Assembly: GCA_965116685.1 (NCBI GenBank) | Contig: OZ220707.1 | Location: 1,736,001-1,800,000 of the forward strand | Direction: 5' to 3' | Source: Bin80 sp965116685 | GTDB lineage: Bacteria; Bacteroidota; Rhodothermia; Rhodothermales; Bin80 | Length of the DNA stretch: 64,000 nucleotides | Part shown: positions 26,584 through 35,955 of the stretch, one piece after another | Layout: every line of letters begins with the position of its first letter | Numbering within the stretch: position 1 is the first letter of the stretch | The notes under the pieces: model-generated | What the model was told of the DNA's origin: nothing | Databases searched by the model: none | The model's input: the letters and a program-made list of their open reading frames with translations, nothing else | Position numbers and translations under genes: made by a program

Positions 26584-27945
26584 TTACTCATATTCCCACT
26601 TGAGTATCCATGGATCACCGGTCCTTTGCTGATGAGTTCGCAACCGGGCTTGCAGATCTTCCAAGACTGCCTGATTGCTAAGATTACGAGCGATATCCTG
26701 GACCTCATGTGGATCGTTCTCAAGATCGTACAATTCGAATTTTGGGCGGCGCAGGTAGTGTTGGATCGGGCGTTTCCCGTAATGTGACATCTCGCGCATG
26801 AGTGTGCCCTGCCAGGTTTCTGATGCATGAAGATCCGTGGCAAATGGATACGGGAGGCCGTGCGCGATATTCCAGATCAACTTGTAACGGCGCCCCCGAA
26901 CCACTCGCATCGGATAGTACATCGTGACCTCATGGAAGGTATGGGAAGCAAACACCTCGTCCCACCCCTCGGAAGAGCTTTGTGCCATTACTTCTTTGAA
27001 ACTGCGTCCATGCAGGGCAGGGGCTTCCGCCTCCATACCTGCCAAGTCTAAAAGCGTCGGCGCTAAATCTGCCCATGTAATCATCGCATCACAAATCCCT
27101 GGCAAAATATCCGGCCTCCGAATCACACATGGCAGACGCATACCAGGCTCGTACAAAGTCGTCTTTGCCCCCGGAAATGCAATCCCGTTATCCGAGATAA
27201 ACACCACAATCGTCTGATCCCACACCTTTGATTGCTGCAGGAGCTCAATCAATCGCAATAAACCGCGATCCGCCCGCTGAACAGACATGTAATAGCGTGC
27301 AAGTTCTGCCCGGGTTTCGGGCAGGTCCGGCAAATAGTCGGGAACAAGTACCTCCTCTGGAGATACGGGATCACTCCCGCCTCGCACGAAGGGGCGATGA
27401 GGCTCATTCGTGCAGAAATACAGAAAAAAAGGGCGAGCACCTTTCCGACTAAAAACAGGTGCACAAGCCTCGGCACGTTCCAGGGGGGAAGAGCCCTCCG
27501 ATACAATTTCATCCTCAAATGCATAGACGGATGGTGGTGCCACATGATACTTGCCGGTTCTTATCGTTCGGTATCCCGCACGTTGAAGGAGTACTGGAAG
27601 AGATTGTACATGGTCGAAGGTCTTAAAGTGGTGGAAGTCATGCATATGACCATATTGGCCGTTGGCATGGTTATAGAGGCCTGTCAGAATGACGGATCGG
27701 CTGGCACTGCATGATGCCGTGGTGCAGAAGCCATGCGTAAACCGTGTGCCGTGCTGCGCCAACAGGTCCAGACCCGGGGTTTTAATCACGGGATTTCCAT
27801 AGCAGCCGGCATCGCCGGTTCCCAAGTCGTCTACGACGACCATCACGATGTTGGGCCGATCACGAGATTGGAACCGTCCTGTCAGTATCGCAGTGGCAGA
27901 CATTGTCTGAAGAAATGATCTCCGTGTGAACTGCTCGCTATGCAT
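26584..27945 (-). CDS. sulfatase of the N-sulfoglucosamine sulfohydrolase-like type (453 aa)
   Basis: A twin-arginine-like leader (TRRSFLQTMSATAILTG) precedes a type I sulfatase: metal motif VVDDLG, signature C-S-A-S-R at 79-83 (Cys79 would become formylglycine), GKYHV and FISDNG. The signature has Ala where most sulfatases have Pro; this C-x-A-x-R variant is known in some S1 subfamilies, so activity is expected. The C-terminal end contains WNIAHGLPYPFATDL and ELYDLENDPHE. The likely substrate is a sulfated glycan. It is divergent from the cytochrome-containing giant gene, with 90 bases between starts. Confidence 0.92.
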   Translation of the reverse strand: MHSEQFTRRSFLQTMSATAILTGRFQSRDRPNIVMVVVDDLGTGDAGCYGNPVIKTPGLDLLAQHGTRFTHGFCTTASCSASRSVILTGLYNHANGQYGHMHDFHHFKTFDHVQSLPVLLQRAGYRTIRTGKYHVAPPSVYAFEDEIVSEGSSPLERAEACAPVFSRKGARPFFLYFCTNEPHRPFVRGGSDPVSPEEVLVPDYLPDLPETRAELARYYMSVQRADRGLLRLIELLQQSKVWDQTIVVFISDNGIAFPGAKTTLYEPGMRLPCVIRRPDILPGICDAMITWADLAPTLLDLAGMEAEAPALHGRSFKEVMAQSSSEGWDEVFASHTFHEVTMYYPMRVVRGRRYKLIWNIAHGLPYPFATDLHASETWQGTLMREMSHYGKRPIQHYLRRPKFELYDLENDPHEVQDIARNLSNQAVLEDLQARLRTHQQRTGDPWILKWEYE

Positions 27946-28035
27946 TGTTGCAATGATTTATGAGTTAAGATTGATCTCTTGTAGGATAGCACGTACTACA
28001 ATTCCGTAACTTGCAGAAAAATATACACGTCCCTC

Positions 28036-31000
28036 ATGACGCCAAACCTTCTCTCACATACTCGAGCCGTCATCATTCTCGCACTTGCAGCATTCTGCAT
28101 GCAATGCGGATCCTATTCACCAAGACCATTGCAGTCCCTTGCTCCAGGGGATCACATTGTGCTCGTCGGGAATAATTTGTGCTCACGCATGATGAACTAT
28201 GGATACTTTGAGACAGAATTGCATCAGCGATTTCCAGAGCATAAGTTAACCATTCGCAACATGTGTGATGGAGGTAATACTCCGGGGTTTCGACCACACC
28301 CTGGACGAGTTTCTCCGTGGGCCTTTCCGGGAGCGGACAGCTTTTATACAGAACTGGCTCAGCCTTCAAATAGCCAAGGACACTTCGAAACGCCGGACGA
28401 GTGGTTGACGCGGTTGCAAGCGGACATCATTGTGGCTTTTTTCGGCTTCAACGAATCCTTCGCAGGCCTGGAGGGAGTGACCTCCTTTGAACAGGAGATG
28501 GATGCATTTGTGCAACATACGCTCTCACAGTCTTATAACAGAGAGGGGCCGCCAGGCCTAGTACTGATTTCGCCGATCGCATTCGAAGATTTGTCTTATC
28601 AGATGGATGTCCCCGACGGGACGCAGGAAAATATCCGCCTATCGGCCTACACGGAAGCCATCCAGCGCGTTGCGCAGCGCTACGAACTGCCCTTTGCAGA
28701 TATCTTCTCGACCTCCAAAAGCTGGTATCGACGAACACTGGAACCACTCACGATTGACGGTTCACAACTCAACGAAGAAGGATACACCTTACTGGCATCA
28801 AGTATTGCAGATCAAGTATTTGGAGGCAGTCATGTACTTGACAACCAAGTACGCGCAGGCCTATTGACTGCCATCAGAGACAAGAATTGGCACTGGCATA
28901 ATGATTACAAGATTCCCAATGGTGTGCATGTATATGGGCGGCGATATAATCCCTTCGGCCCAGATAATTATCCTGCGGAGTTGGAAAAAATTCGCCAGAT
29001 GACTGCGATCCGGGATACGGCGATATGGCAGATCGCGGCGGGAAGATTCATGGATATTGCGGCGGCCGATGCAGGAACGCGCGAGCTTCCCGAGGTCGAG
29101 ACTAACTACGTGCCGAGTGACAAAAACGGCAACCCCTCTTATCTCTATGACGACGATGCCTTGGCGACCCTCACGATTGCGCCGGGGTACGAGGTGGAGT
29201 TGTTTGCCTCTGAAAAAGAGTTTTCAGATCTGGCAAATCCTGTCCAGATGTCATTTGACAATCAGGGACGTCTATGGGTTGCGGTCATGCCCACCTACCC
29301 TCACTGGAAGCCTGGAGACCCGCATCCCAACGATAAACTGTTGATTTTTGAAGACACCGATCAGGATGGCAAGGCAGACCGGCAGATCACTTGGGCGGAC
29401 AGTTTACATATTCCTGTTGGCTTTGCATTTGCCCCGGAAGGGGTCTATGTAAGTCAGGGGACAAACCTCGTACTCCTGTCAGATACCGATGGGGATGATC
29501 ATGCGGATACCCGGCAGATCGTACTGAGCGGGTTTGATGACCATGATACCCATCATGTGATCAGTGCATTTACCACAGATCCATCCGGAGCAATCTACAT
29601 GGCGGAAGGTGTCTTTTTGCATACCAATGTAGAGACCTCTTACGGACCGGTTCGCGGGACGAACGGTGGATTTTTTCGCTTTAACCCTCGGCGGCGCCAC
29701 CTTGAACGAACTGCGCAGCTGTCCATCCCGAATCCATGGGGGATTGCTTTTGACAAGTGGGGGCAACCGTTTTTCGCTGAAACTTCCGGCCCCGATGTGC
29801 GCTGGATGCTGCCCGGAACGGTCAAGCCGCGTTATGGCGTGGCCACACATAAATCCTACAACCTGATTGAAGATGCACACCGTGTACGGCCAACCTCAGG
29901 CTTGGAATTCGTGTCGAGTCGACACTTTCCGGATGACGTTCAGGGAGATCTGCTGATTAACAACACGATCGGGTTCCTGGGGATGAAGCAGCACAGGATG
30001 ATAGATGATGGGACCGGGTATGTGAGTACGCATCGCCAGGACCTGATTCAAAGCAACGACGGAAACTTTCGCCCTGTGGACATGGAGTTCGCTCCAGATG
30101 GATCCCTATATTTTCTTGACTGGCACAATGTACTGATCGGCCACATGCAGCACAATGCACGTGATCCCCTGCGTGACCATGTACACGGCCGTATTTATCG
30201 GATAACCTATCTTGCCCGACCACTTGTCGAACCCGCCAAGATACATGGGGCAAGTATTGAAGAGCTGTTTGAAAATCTAACCCTGCCGGAGTACCGTACC
30301 CGCTATCGTACCCGTCGAGAGCTACGAGGCCGTGATCCCTCTGAGGTACTGACTGCTCTGGATCTTTGGATCGCTGGACTGGACTCCAACAACGAGAACT
30401 ACGAACTTCACCTGCTGGAGGCACTGTGGGTGAGTTGGGGATTGAACCAGGTGAATACAGACCTTCTGGAGCAACTGCTAAGCGCAGAGGATTTTCGGGT
30501 TCGTGCTGCGGCTGTCCGGGTGCTTCGGTACAATCCGCAACTTCAGAGGCAGATTGAGCTACTCACAGAAGCGGCAACAGATTCGCATGGCCGCGTACGC
30601 ACGGAAGCCATGGCGGCAGCTTCCTGGCTAAGCCCGGAAGAAGGGTTACCGATTGTCGAAAAAGCGAGTCAGGCCGAGCTCGACAAATGGAACATGAATG
30701 TGTCTGTGACGGCCCTGGCCCACTTGAAAGGCCAACGTGTCCCAACGGATCAACCGGAGGAAGAAACCCCAGACCTGAACGCTGCAGATTTGGCTCTTTA
30801 CACGCTCGGCAAAGAGATCTATGCACGAGATGGCTATTGCAGCACCTGCCACCGACCTGATGGAAAGGGGTTGCCGGCATCCGGCTTTCCTCCACTGGCT
30901 GAGACTGAATGGGTCTTAGGGGACTCTGAGCGGCTGATCAAGCTCACACTGGATGGCCTCATGGGACCAATTACCGTCCTTGGGCAGGATTACCCGGGGC

Positions 31001-31188
31001 AAGTGCCGATGACACCGTTCCGAAACTTGCTCACTGATGATGAGGTCGCCGCTGTGTTAACCTATGTACGCAACGCGTTCGGCAACCATGCCTCCGCAAT
31101 CCACTCAGACCAGGTAGAAGCCGTGCGGACCAGCACTGCAGATAGGCAGGGGTACTATACAGTTGAGGAACTCCTTGACAGCCAATAA
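28036..31188 (+). CDS. SGNH hydrolase / PVC-type haem-binding dehydrogenase / cytochrome c fusion (1050 aa)
   Basis: A hydrophobic leader with two Cys (about 22-25) suggests export, perhaps as a lipoprotein. Residues about 35-265 form an SGNH/GDSL esterase-like domain (LVGNNLCSRM, FFGFNESFAG, and the late LNEEGYTLLA). About 375-745 is the membrane-bound dehydrogenase propeller of PVC-type proteins (MSFDNQGRLWVAVMPTYPHW, GFAFAPEGVYVSQG, VDMEFAPDGSLYFLDWHN). HEAT-like helices follow (about 770-890), then a cytochrome c domain with CSTCH at 935-939 and Met992 as probable sixth ligand. It probably deacylates and oxidises a sugar or glycoside, passing electrons to the haem. The serine block in the SGNH domain is atypical (GNNLCS), so esterase activity is uncertain. 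Confidence 0.88.
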   Translation: MTPNLLSHTRAVIILALAAFCMQCGSYSPRPLQSLAPGDHIVLVGNNLCSRMMNYGYFETELHQRFPEHKLTIRNMCDGGNTPGFRPHPGRVSPWAFPGADSFYTELAQPSNSQGHFETPDEWLTRLQADIIVAFFGFNESFAGLEGVTSFEQEMDAFVQHTLSQSYNREGPPGLVLISPIAFEDLSYQMDVPDGTQENIRLSAYTEAIQRVAQRYELPFADIFSTSKSWYRRTLEPLTIDGSQLNEEGYTLLASSIADQVFGGSHVLDNQVRAGLLTAIRDKNWHWHNDYKIPNGVHVYGRRYNPFGPDNYPAELEKIRQMTAIRDTAIWQIAAGRFMDIAAADAGTRELPEVETNYVPSDKNGNPSYLYDDDALATLTIAPGYEVELFASEKEFSDLANPVQMSFDNQGRLWVAVMPTYPHWKPGDPHPNDKLLIFEDTDQDGKADRQITWADSLHIPVGFAFAPEGVYVSQGTNLVLLSDTDGDDHADTRQIVLSGFDDHDTHHVISAFTTDPSGAIYMAEGVFLHTNVETSYGPVRGTNGGFFRFNPRRRHLERTAQLSIPNPWGIAFDKWGQPFFAETSGPDVRWMLPGTVKPRYGVATHKSYNLIEDAHRVRPTSGLEFVSSRHFPDDVQGDLLINNTIGFLGMKQHRMIDDGTGYVSTHRQDLIQSNDGNFRPVDMEFAPDGSLYFLDWHNVLIGHMQHNARDPLRDHVHGRIYRITYLARPLVEPAKIHGASIEELFENLTLPEYRTRYRTRRELRGRDPSEVLTALDLWIAGLDSNNENYELHLLEALWVSWGLNQVNTDLLEQLLSAEDFRVRAAAVRVLRYNPQLQRQIELLTEAATDSHGRVRTEAMAAASWLSPEEGLPIVEKASQAELDKWNMNVSVTALAHLKGQRVPTDQPEEETPDLNAADLALYTLGKEIYARDGYCSTCHRPDGKGLPASGFPPLAETEWVLGDSERLIKLTLDGLMGPITVLGQDYPGQVPMTPFRNLLTDDEVAAVLTYVRNAFGNHASAIHSDQVEAVRTSTADRQGYYTVEELLDSQ

Positions 31189-31202
31189 ACGAGTGCACCT
31201 GC

Positions 31203-32924
31203 ATGATGAGAGTTGTCGGGTTGATTTTCCTGAACCTTGTAATGATTCCGGTGGGGTGTATCTCACCAGATCCTGCATCACGCCCTAACGTCATTCTGGT
31301 GATCACGGACGATCAGGGGTATGGGGATATCGGTGCGCATGGAAATTCTGCAATCCGCACCCCCGTACTTGATCAATTGCACGACGGAAGTGTACGCCTG
31401 ACGGATTTCCATGTGGATCCGACGTGCTCCCCAACACGCGCGGCACTCCTGACCGGACGATACTCCACTCGTACGGGGGTATGGCACACCATCATGGGAC
31501 GGTCTCTCATGGCTCCTGAAGAAGTTACGCTGGCTGAGCTATTCGCCGAGGCAGGTTACCGAACAGGAATGGTCGGTAAATGGCATCTAGGGGACAATTA
31601 CCCGCTCCGTCCGCAGGATCAGGGGTTCCAGGAAGCGTTCTACCACCCAGCAGGCGGGGTTGGGCAGGGACCCGATTATTTTGGGAACGACTATTTCGAT
31701 GACATCTACGTGCGCAATGGGGCCCTGGAAGAAACCACAGGGTATGTGACCGATGTCTGGTTTGATGATGCCCTCCGTTTCATCGGGGAGCATCAGCATG
31801 AGCCGTTCTTTTTGTACCTAGCGACGAACGCCCCACATGGCCCGTATTTCGTGGAGGAAACATATGCAGCACCGTACCGCGAGGCAGGATTCCCTGACGT
31901 CATGGCTCGATTCAGCGGTATGATCACCAATATTGACGACAATATGGGACGGCTTCTGGCAAAATTGGATTCGCTTGAATTGAGCGAGAATACAATCTTT
32001 ATCTTCATGACAGATAACGGTTCAGCAGAAGTGTGGGCAAATTGGCGTGGAGAGGAAGGGACCTGGGAAGGATTCAATGTGGGCATGCGACAGGGAAAAG
32101 GGTCTGAGTATGACGGGGGGCATCGCGTGCCCTTCTTTTTACGATGGCCTGCTGCTGGCTATACTGGATCTAGGGAAGTGGATGCCCTAACGGCGCACAT
32201 TGATGTCCTGCCCACGCTGGCCGAGCTCTGTGACCTGCCGTTGCCTGCAGACCTGGACGGTATGAGCCTAGTGCCGGTGTTGAACGGGAGTGAGCCGACC
32301 GAACGTACACTTTTTGTACACTCACAGCGCGTTCCCTACCCTGTCAAATGGCGTAAGTCCGCCGTGATGACCAAGCGCTGGCGACTGGTGAACCAGAATG
32401 AGCTGTACGATATCCAACAGGATCCCGGACAGAGCACCAATCTCGCAGAACAGTTCCCTGACGTGACTGGGGAGTTGCGCGCGGCCTATGAGCAGTGGTG
32501 GGAGCACCTTGAGCCCGCCTTCGATCGTTATATACGGATTGGCCTCGGATCTGACGTGGAGAATCCCCTAAAGCTGAATCCGCATGACTGGCATGTGACC
32601 CACCAATCTGAGTCCGTGTGGAATCATCGACAAGTCCAGAATGGTATGATCGGCAACGGCCATTGGGCGGTGAATGTGTTCCAGTCTGGCAACTATACAT
32701 TCGAATTGCGTCGATGGCCCAAGCATATGGACGAGTCTATGGAGAGGATTGCAGCGCGCATAAGAGTCGGCGATCAAGAGGCGCAGGTGCCACTTACTCC
32801 AGACCAGAACTCCGCGACCTTTGAGCTCGCGCTCAATGCGGGCCCCACCACTGTGCAGACTTGGCTGGTTCAGCCGGATGGAAAAGAACACGGTGCCTAT
32901 TTTGTCTACGTAAAGCGTGAATGA
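31203..32924 (+). CDS. arylsulfatase (573 aa)
   Basis: The leader ends in PVGC, so it may be a lipoprotein (Cys19). Sulfatase motifs are ITDDQGYGDIG, C-S-P-T-R at 75-79 with Cys75 as the formylglycine residue, GKWHLGDNYP, and FMTDNG. A C-terminal extension of about 100 residues (WHVTHQSESVWNHRQVQNG) has no known catalytic role and looks like a beta-rich accessory domain. Starts at one of two adjacent ATGs (31203 or 31206). It follows the giant dehydrogenase gene by 14 bases, in the same operon. Confidence 0.95.
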   Translation: MMRVVGLIFLNLVMIPVGCISPDPASRPNVILVITDDQGYGDIGAHGNSAIRTPVLDQLHDGSVRLTDFHVDPTCSPTRAALLTGRYSTRTGVWHTIMGRSLMAPEEVTLAELFAEAGYRTGMVGKWHLGDNYPLRPQDQGFQEAFYHPAGGVGQGPDYFGNDYFDDIYVRNGALEETTGYVTDVWFDDALRFIGEHQHEPFFLYLATNAPHGPYFVEETYAAPYREAGFPDVMARFSGMITNIDDNMGRLLAKLDSLELSENTIFIFMTDNGSAEVWANWRGEEGTWEGFNVGMRQGKGSEYDGGHRVPFFLRWPAAGYTGSREVDALTAHIDVLPTLAELCDLPLPADLDGMSLVPVLNGSEPTERTLFVHSQRVPYPVKWRKSAVMTKRWRLVNQNELYDIQQDPGQSTNLAEQFPDVTGELRAAYEQWWEHLEPAFDRYIRIGLGSDVENPLKLNPHDWHVTHQSESVWNHRQVQNGMIGNGHWAVNVFQSGNYTFELRRWPKHMDESMERIAARIRVGDQEAQVPLTPDQNSATFELALNAGPTTVQTWLVQPDGKEHGAYFVYVKRE

Positions 32925-32952
32925 CACGAGAACCGGTTAATGCAATCCAGAG

Positions 32953-33108
32953 ATGGAAGCATCTGCGAAAAAATCCCGAAATCCCTCCGTTGACTTCTGG
33001 CCGCCGGGACCTTGGACCCGGCAAGCGGTCGATCCGTGTCTTTGTTCTGACTGTCTCCACGATCCGAGCGCTGATCCTTTGAACGACACTCTTGGCACGA
33101 CATGCTAG
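32953..33108 (+). CDS. possible 51-aa small protein overlapping the permease start
   Basis: An ATG-started frame of 51 codons reads DFWPPGPWTRQAVDP then CLCSDCLHDPSADP, and ends at a TAG lying seven bases inside the permease gene (ACATGCTAG). It has three closely spaced Cys (C-x-C-x-x-C) that could bind metal. The overlap would couple its translation to the permease. It is too short to be sure, and no family was recognised. Chance openness is the alternative. Confidence 0.35.
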   Translation: MEASAKKSRNPSVDFWPPGPWTRQAVDPCLCSDCLHDPSADPLNDTLGTTC

Positions 33109-35483
33109 GCGCCGATATCATTATCGTTCTCGCGATCGTTCTAGTCGCGATCATCCTTTTTGTCACGGAGTGGGTGCGCTATGACGGTGTAGCACTCATC
33201 GTCCTACTTGCACTGGCCATCAGCGGCGTGATCCCCATGTCGCGTGCCATCGAAGGGTTTGCAAATCCAGCCGTCGTCACCATCGCAGCGGTACTCGTGC
33301 TAAGTGGAGGATTATACCGTACGGGTATTGCAAACCTCCTCGGTGCCCAGGTAATGCGCTTTGCCGGAGCCTCCCCAGTGCGTCTTACGGCGATCATGAT
33401 GCTCACCGCCGGGTTTATGTCCGGCGTGATGAATAACATTGCGGCCACCGCGCTTCTGCTGCCGGTGGTGCTTGATATTGCCCGCCGCCTCGGGATGCGC
33501 CCTTCCAGACTCCTGATCCCACTCGCCTTTGCGTCACTCCTGGGAGGGATGACCACACTCATTGGGACCGGACCGAATATTCTCCTTTCCACCATTCTTG
33601 AACGCTCAGGTCAGGGTACATTCGGGCTCTTCTCGTTCACTCCAGTCGGCACGGCCGCACTGGTCTTGGGGGTTCTGTATATGATCCTCGTGGGACGTCA
33701 CTTCCTCCCGGACCGACGCCCCAAAAATGACCGGTCAATAGCAGAAGTTGATCTGCGGGACCGCTATGCTTTGGAGGAAGCAGTTTTCTGTTTGCGAATA
33801 CCAAAGCACTCAGCTCTTAATGGCCGGAACTTGGTGCAAACGCAACTTGGACGTGTTCTGGGAGTCAATTTGCTCGCGGTCCAGCGCAATGGCCACCTCC
33901 TTTGGGCCCCAAAGCCGGAGTTTGCACTACGGGCCGAAGACACGCTCGTCTTCGAAGGCTCCCCTGGTGCGATGGATGATTTGCGGTCGTGGGGACAACT
34001 GGAGAGCCAGGGGGAGCCGGAAGACCTCCTGAAGCCTATGGTCAAGGAAACCGCCACCTTCGCACAAGTGGAAATCGCATCTAATTCGATCATGGCCGGA
34101 AGTACGGTACGGGATCTGAATTTTCGCCATCGCTTTCAAGCCCAAATCGTGGCCATCCGGCGCGGAAAAAAGACCCGCCATACGTCTCTCCAGGAAATCC
34201 GACTACAGGCGGGGGATACCCTGCTTTTACTCGGGCGACAGGAGTGGCTGGAGCAGCTCCCCTTCGCAGATGATTTCGCCTCCATTACCTGGGTGGACCT
34301 TGATGTCGCCATCCGGGAATACGACCTCCATCGCTGTCTGACACAGCTCGAAATACCGGAAGGTTCTGGATTGCATGGACGTACATTGGCCTCCACCCGC
34401 CTTGGCTATGCTTTCGGTCTTACGGTCCTTGAGATCCAGCGCAGCGATGAATCGAACAGTGAGAATCTCTTCCTTCCGGGTGCGTCCGATCTTCTAAGAT
34501 CCGGGGACCGTCTCATTGTGCAGGGAGGTCCAGAATCCTACGCGGTATTCCAGGCCCTCCAGTCCCTTCAGCCCCATGAAACCGATGGCCCTTCAATGGT
34601 AACGGAGTTGGAGTCCGAAGAGGCCGGATTTGCAGAAGTCACGCTCGCCCCCACTTCAAAGAATATCGTGGGTAGGTCACTGAACGAGATCTTCTTTCGG
34701 GATTCTTATGGCCTGACAATCCTCGCAATTTGGCGCGGTGGCGAGACCATTCAATCCGATATCCATCTCAGTGAAACCCCACTGCAGTTCGGAGATGCTC
34801 TTTTGGTCTACGGTCGGCGGAAAAAAATTCAGTTACTGGGGAAGGATATGCGCTTCCTCGTACTCACGGCTGAACTCAGCGAGGTGTTCCGGACGCGCCG
34901 GGCCCCGATCGCGGCGGCGATCATGCTTGGGGTCATCCTCTCCGCCTCGTTCAACCTCCTTCCAGTATACATCGCTGCACTTCTCGGAGCGCTCCTCATG
35001 GTATTCACCGGTTGTCTGAGGGGGAACGAAGTGTACAAACTCATCGAGTGGCGCGTTGTGGTTTTGCTTGGTGGCATGTTGGCACTTGGATTGGCGATGG
35101 AGGAATCTGGCGCCGCCGAACTTCTAGCGCGCGAGGTCATCGGGCGGGCCGCAGAAGCTGGCCCCCGGTTCCTGATTGGAAGCCTCTTCCTGCTTTGCGC
35201 CCTCGCAGCGCAATTTGTGCCCACTTCGGCCGTAGCGGTCCTCGTGGCCCCGATCGCACTGAGTACTGCGTTGGAACTGGACCTCTCCGCCCAGGCACTA
35301 CTCATGGTCGTAGCCGTAGGCTCATCGTGCGCGTTCCTAACTCCGTTCGGCCATCCCGTAAATCTTCTTGTTATGAGTGTCGGGGGATACAAAGTGACCG
35401 ATTACACGCGCACCGGAGCACCTCTCTTCGTCCTGCTGCTTCTGCTCGTCGTCTTCTTTTTACCCGTGGTCTGGCCACTGTGA
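33102..35483 (+). CDS. DASS/SLC13-type anion permease with four RCK_C domains (793 aa)
   Basis: Membrane segments occupy about residues 1-205 and 585-793, flanking four TrkA-C-like (RCK_C) repeats at about 225-300, 320-390, 405-485 and 505-575. Each repeat has the same layout, with L-x-G-R/S-x-L near the front, then a strand of V/I-L/A-I and a final G-D-x-L-(L/I)-(V/L). The signature loops MNNIAAT and LIGTGPN in the first half, and VPTSAVAVLVAP and LTPFGHPVNLLV in the second, match sodium/anion symporters. Two RCK_C copies are usual, four is longer. Sulfate released by neighbouring sulfatases is a plausible cargo, but no residue proves it. Confidence 0.9.
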   Translation: MLGADIIIVLAIVLVAIILFVTEWVRYDGVALIVLLALAISGVIPMSRAIEGFANPAVVTIAAVLVLSGGLYRTGIANLLGAQVMRFAGASPVRLTAIMMLTAGFMSGVMNNIAATALLLPVVLDIARRLGMRPSRLLIPLAFASLLGGMTTLIGTGPNILLSTILERSGQGTFGLFSFTPVGTAALVLGVLYMILVGRHFLPDRRPKNDRSIAEVDLRDRYALEEAVFCLRIPKHSALNGRNLVQTQLGRVLGVNLLAVQRNGHLLWAPKPEFALRAEDTLVFEGSPGAMDDLRSWGQLESQGEPEDLLKPMVKETATFAQVEIASNSIMAGSTVRDLNFRHRFQAQIVAIRRGKKTRHTSLQEIRLQAGDTLLLLGRQEWLEQLPFADDFASITWVDLDVAIREYDLHRCLTQLEIPEGSGLHGRTLASTRLGYAFGLTVLEIQRSDESNSENLFLPGASDLLRSGDRLIVQGGPESYAVFQALQSLQPHETDGPSMVTELESEEAGFAEVTLAPTSKNIVGRSLNEIFFRDSYGLTILAIWRGGETIQSDIHLSETPLQFGDALLVYGRRKKIQLLGKDMRFLVLTAELSEVFRTRRAPIAAAIMLGVILSASFNLLPVYIAALLGALLMVFTGCLRGNEVYKLIEWRVVVLLGGMLALGLAMEESGAAELLAREVIGRAAEAGPRFLIGSLFLLCALAAQFVPTSAVAVLVAPIALSTALELDLSAQALLMVVAVGSSCAFLTPFGHPVNLLVMSVGGYKVTDYTRTGAPLFVLLLLLVVFFLPVVWPL

Positions 35484-35860
35484 TATCTGGCCACCTGCTG
35501 CATTTTGATCAAGGCCGATGCACATTTTGCAGTGACAAAAAATGTGGCGCCGCTATTCCAAGGGAGATTAGACTCCACATACCTTGTGGATCCGTTTGAT
35601 CTCTACTTGTACAAGACTGGTTCGACACATGGAACCTGTATTACCCTGTGAATATTAGACTGAATCGGGCGCAAAACAGGGCGAACTCACCCGATCCCCC
35701 TGCAATGAATCTCTAATCCAGATTGCTTTCATTATATTGGTTCTACTGCAAATTCTCATTTGTTTTTGAATCGTGGAGCCGGTGAAAATACTCAGAATTT
35801 TTGCGCCTAGGCACGGTCGGCCACCAAACGAGTCCACAAGGGTAGCTTAACGTATCTCAG
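35484..35860. other. intergenic region
   Basis: About 380 bases between the permease and the AAA ATPase start. No convincing open frame or RNA gene. Moderately AT-rich towards the right, which fits a promoter for the ATPase gene, but no clear TAnnTTTG box with spacer was found. Confidence 0.4.
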
Positions 35861-35955
35861 ATGTCTACGACTCAAGATTTTTCTCAACTAACTGTAACGG
35901 ACCTTGGACCAATAAAGCAGGCGGACATCAACCTCCGTCCCTTGTCTGTTTTTAT
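35861..35955 (+). pseudogene. AAA ATPase, first 31 codons, cut off by an IS
   Basis: An ATG at 35861 starts a frame reading LTVTDLGPIKQADINLRPL before the IS begins at 35956. The rest of the gene resumes after the IS. Joining 35861-35955 to 37916-39374 gives a continuous 1554-base frame (517 aa), which proves that the insertion interrupted one gene. The LGPI.....L.PL..FIG start is the normal beginning of RecF/ABC-like AAA ATPases of the AAA_15/AAA_21 group. Confidence 0.9.
35928..35955. repeat. 28-bp target duplication, left copy (IS1634-family copy 1)
   Basis: Identical to 37888-37915 across 28 bases (starts TCAACCTCCG, ends GTTTTTAT). It lies inside ATPase coding sequence. It is long compared with the 6 bp of the element at 1973. 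Confidence 0.95.
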
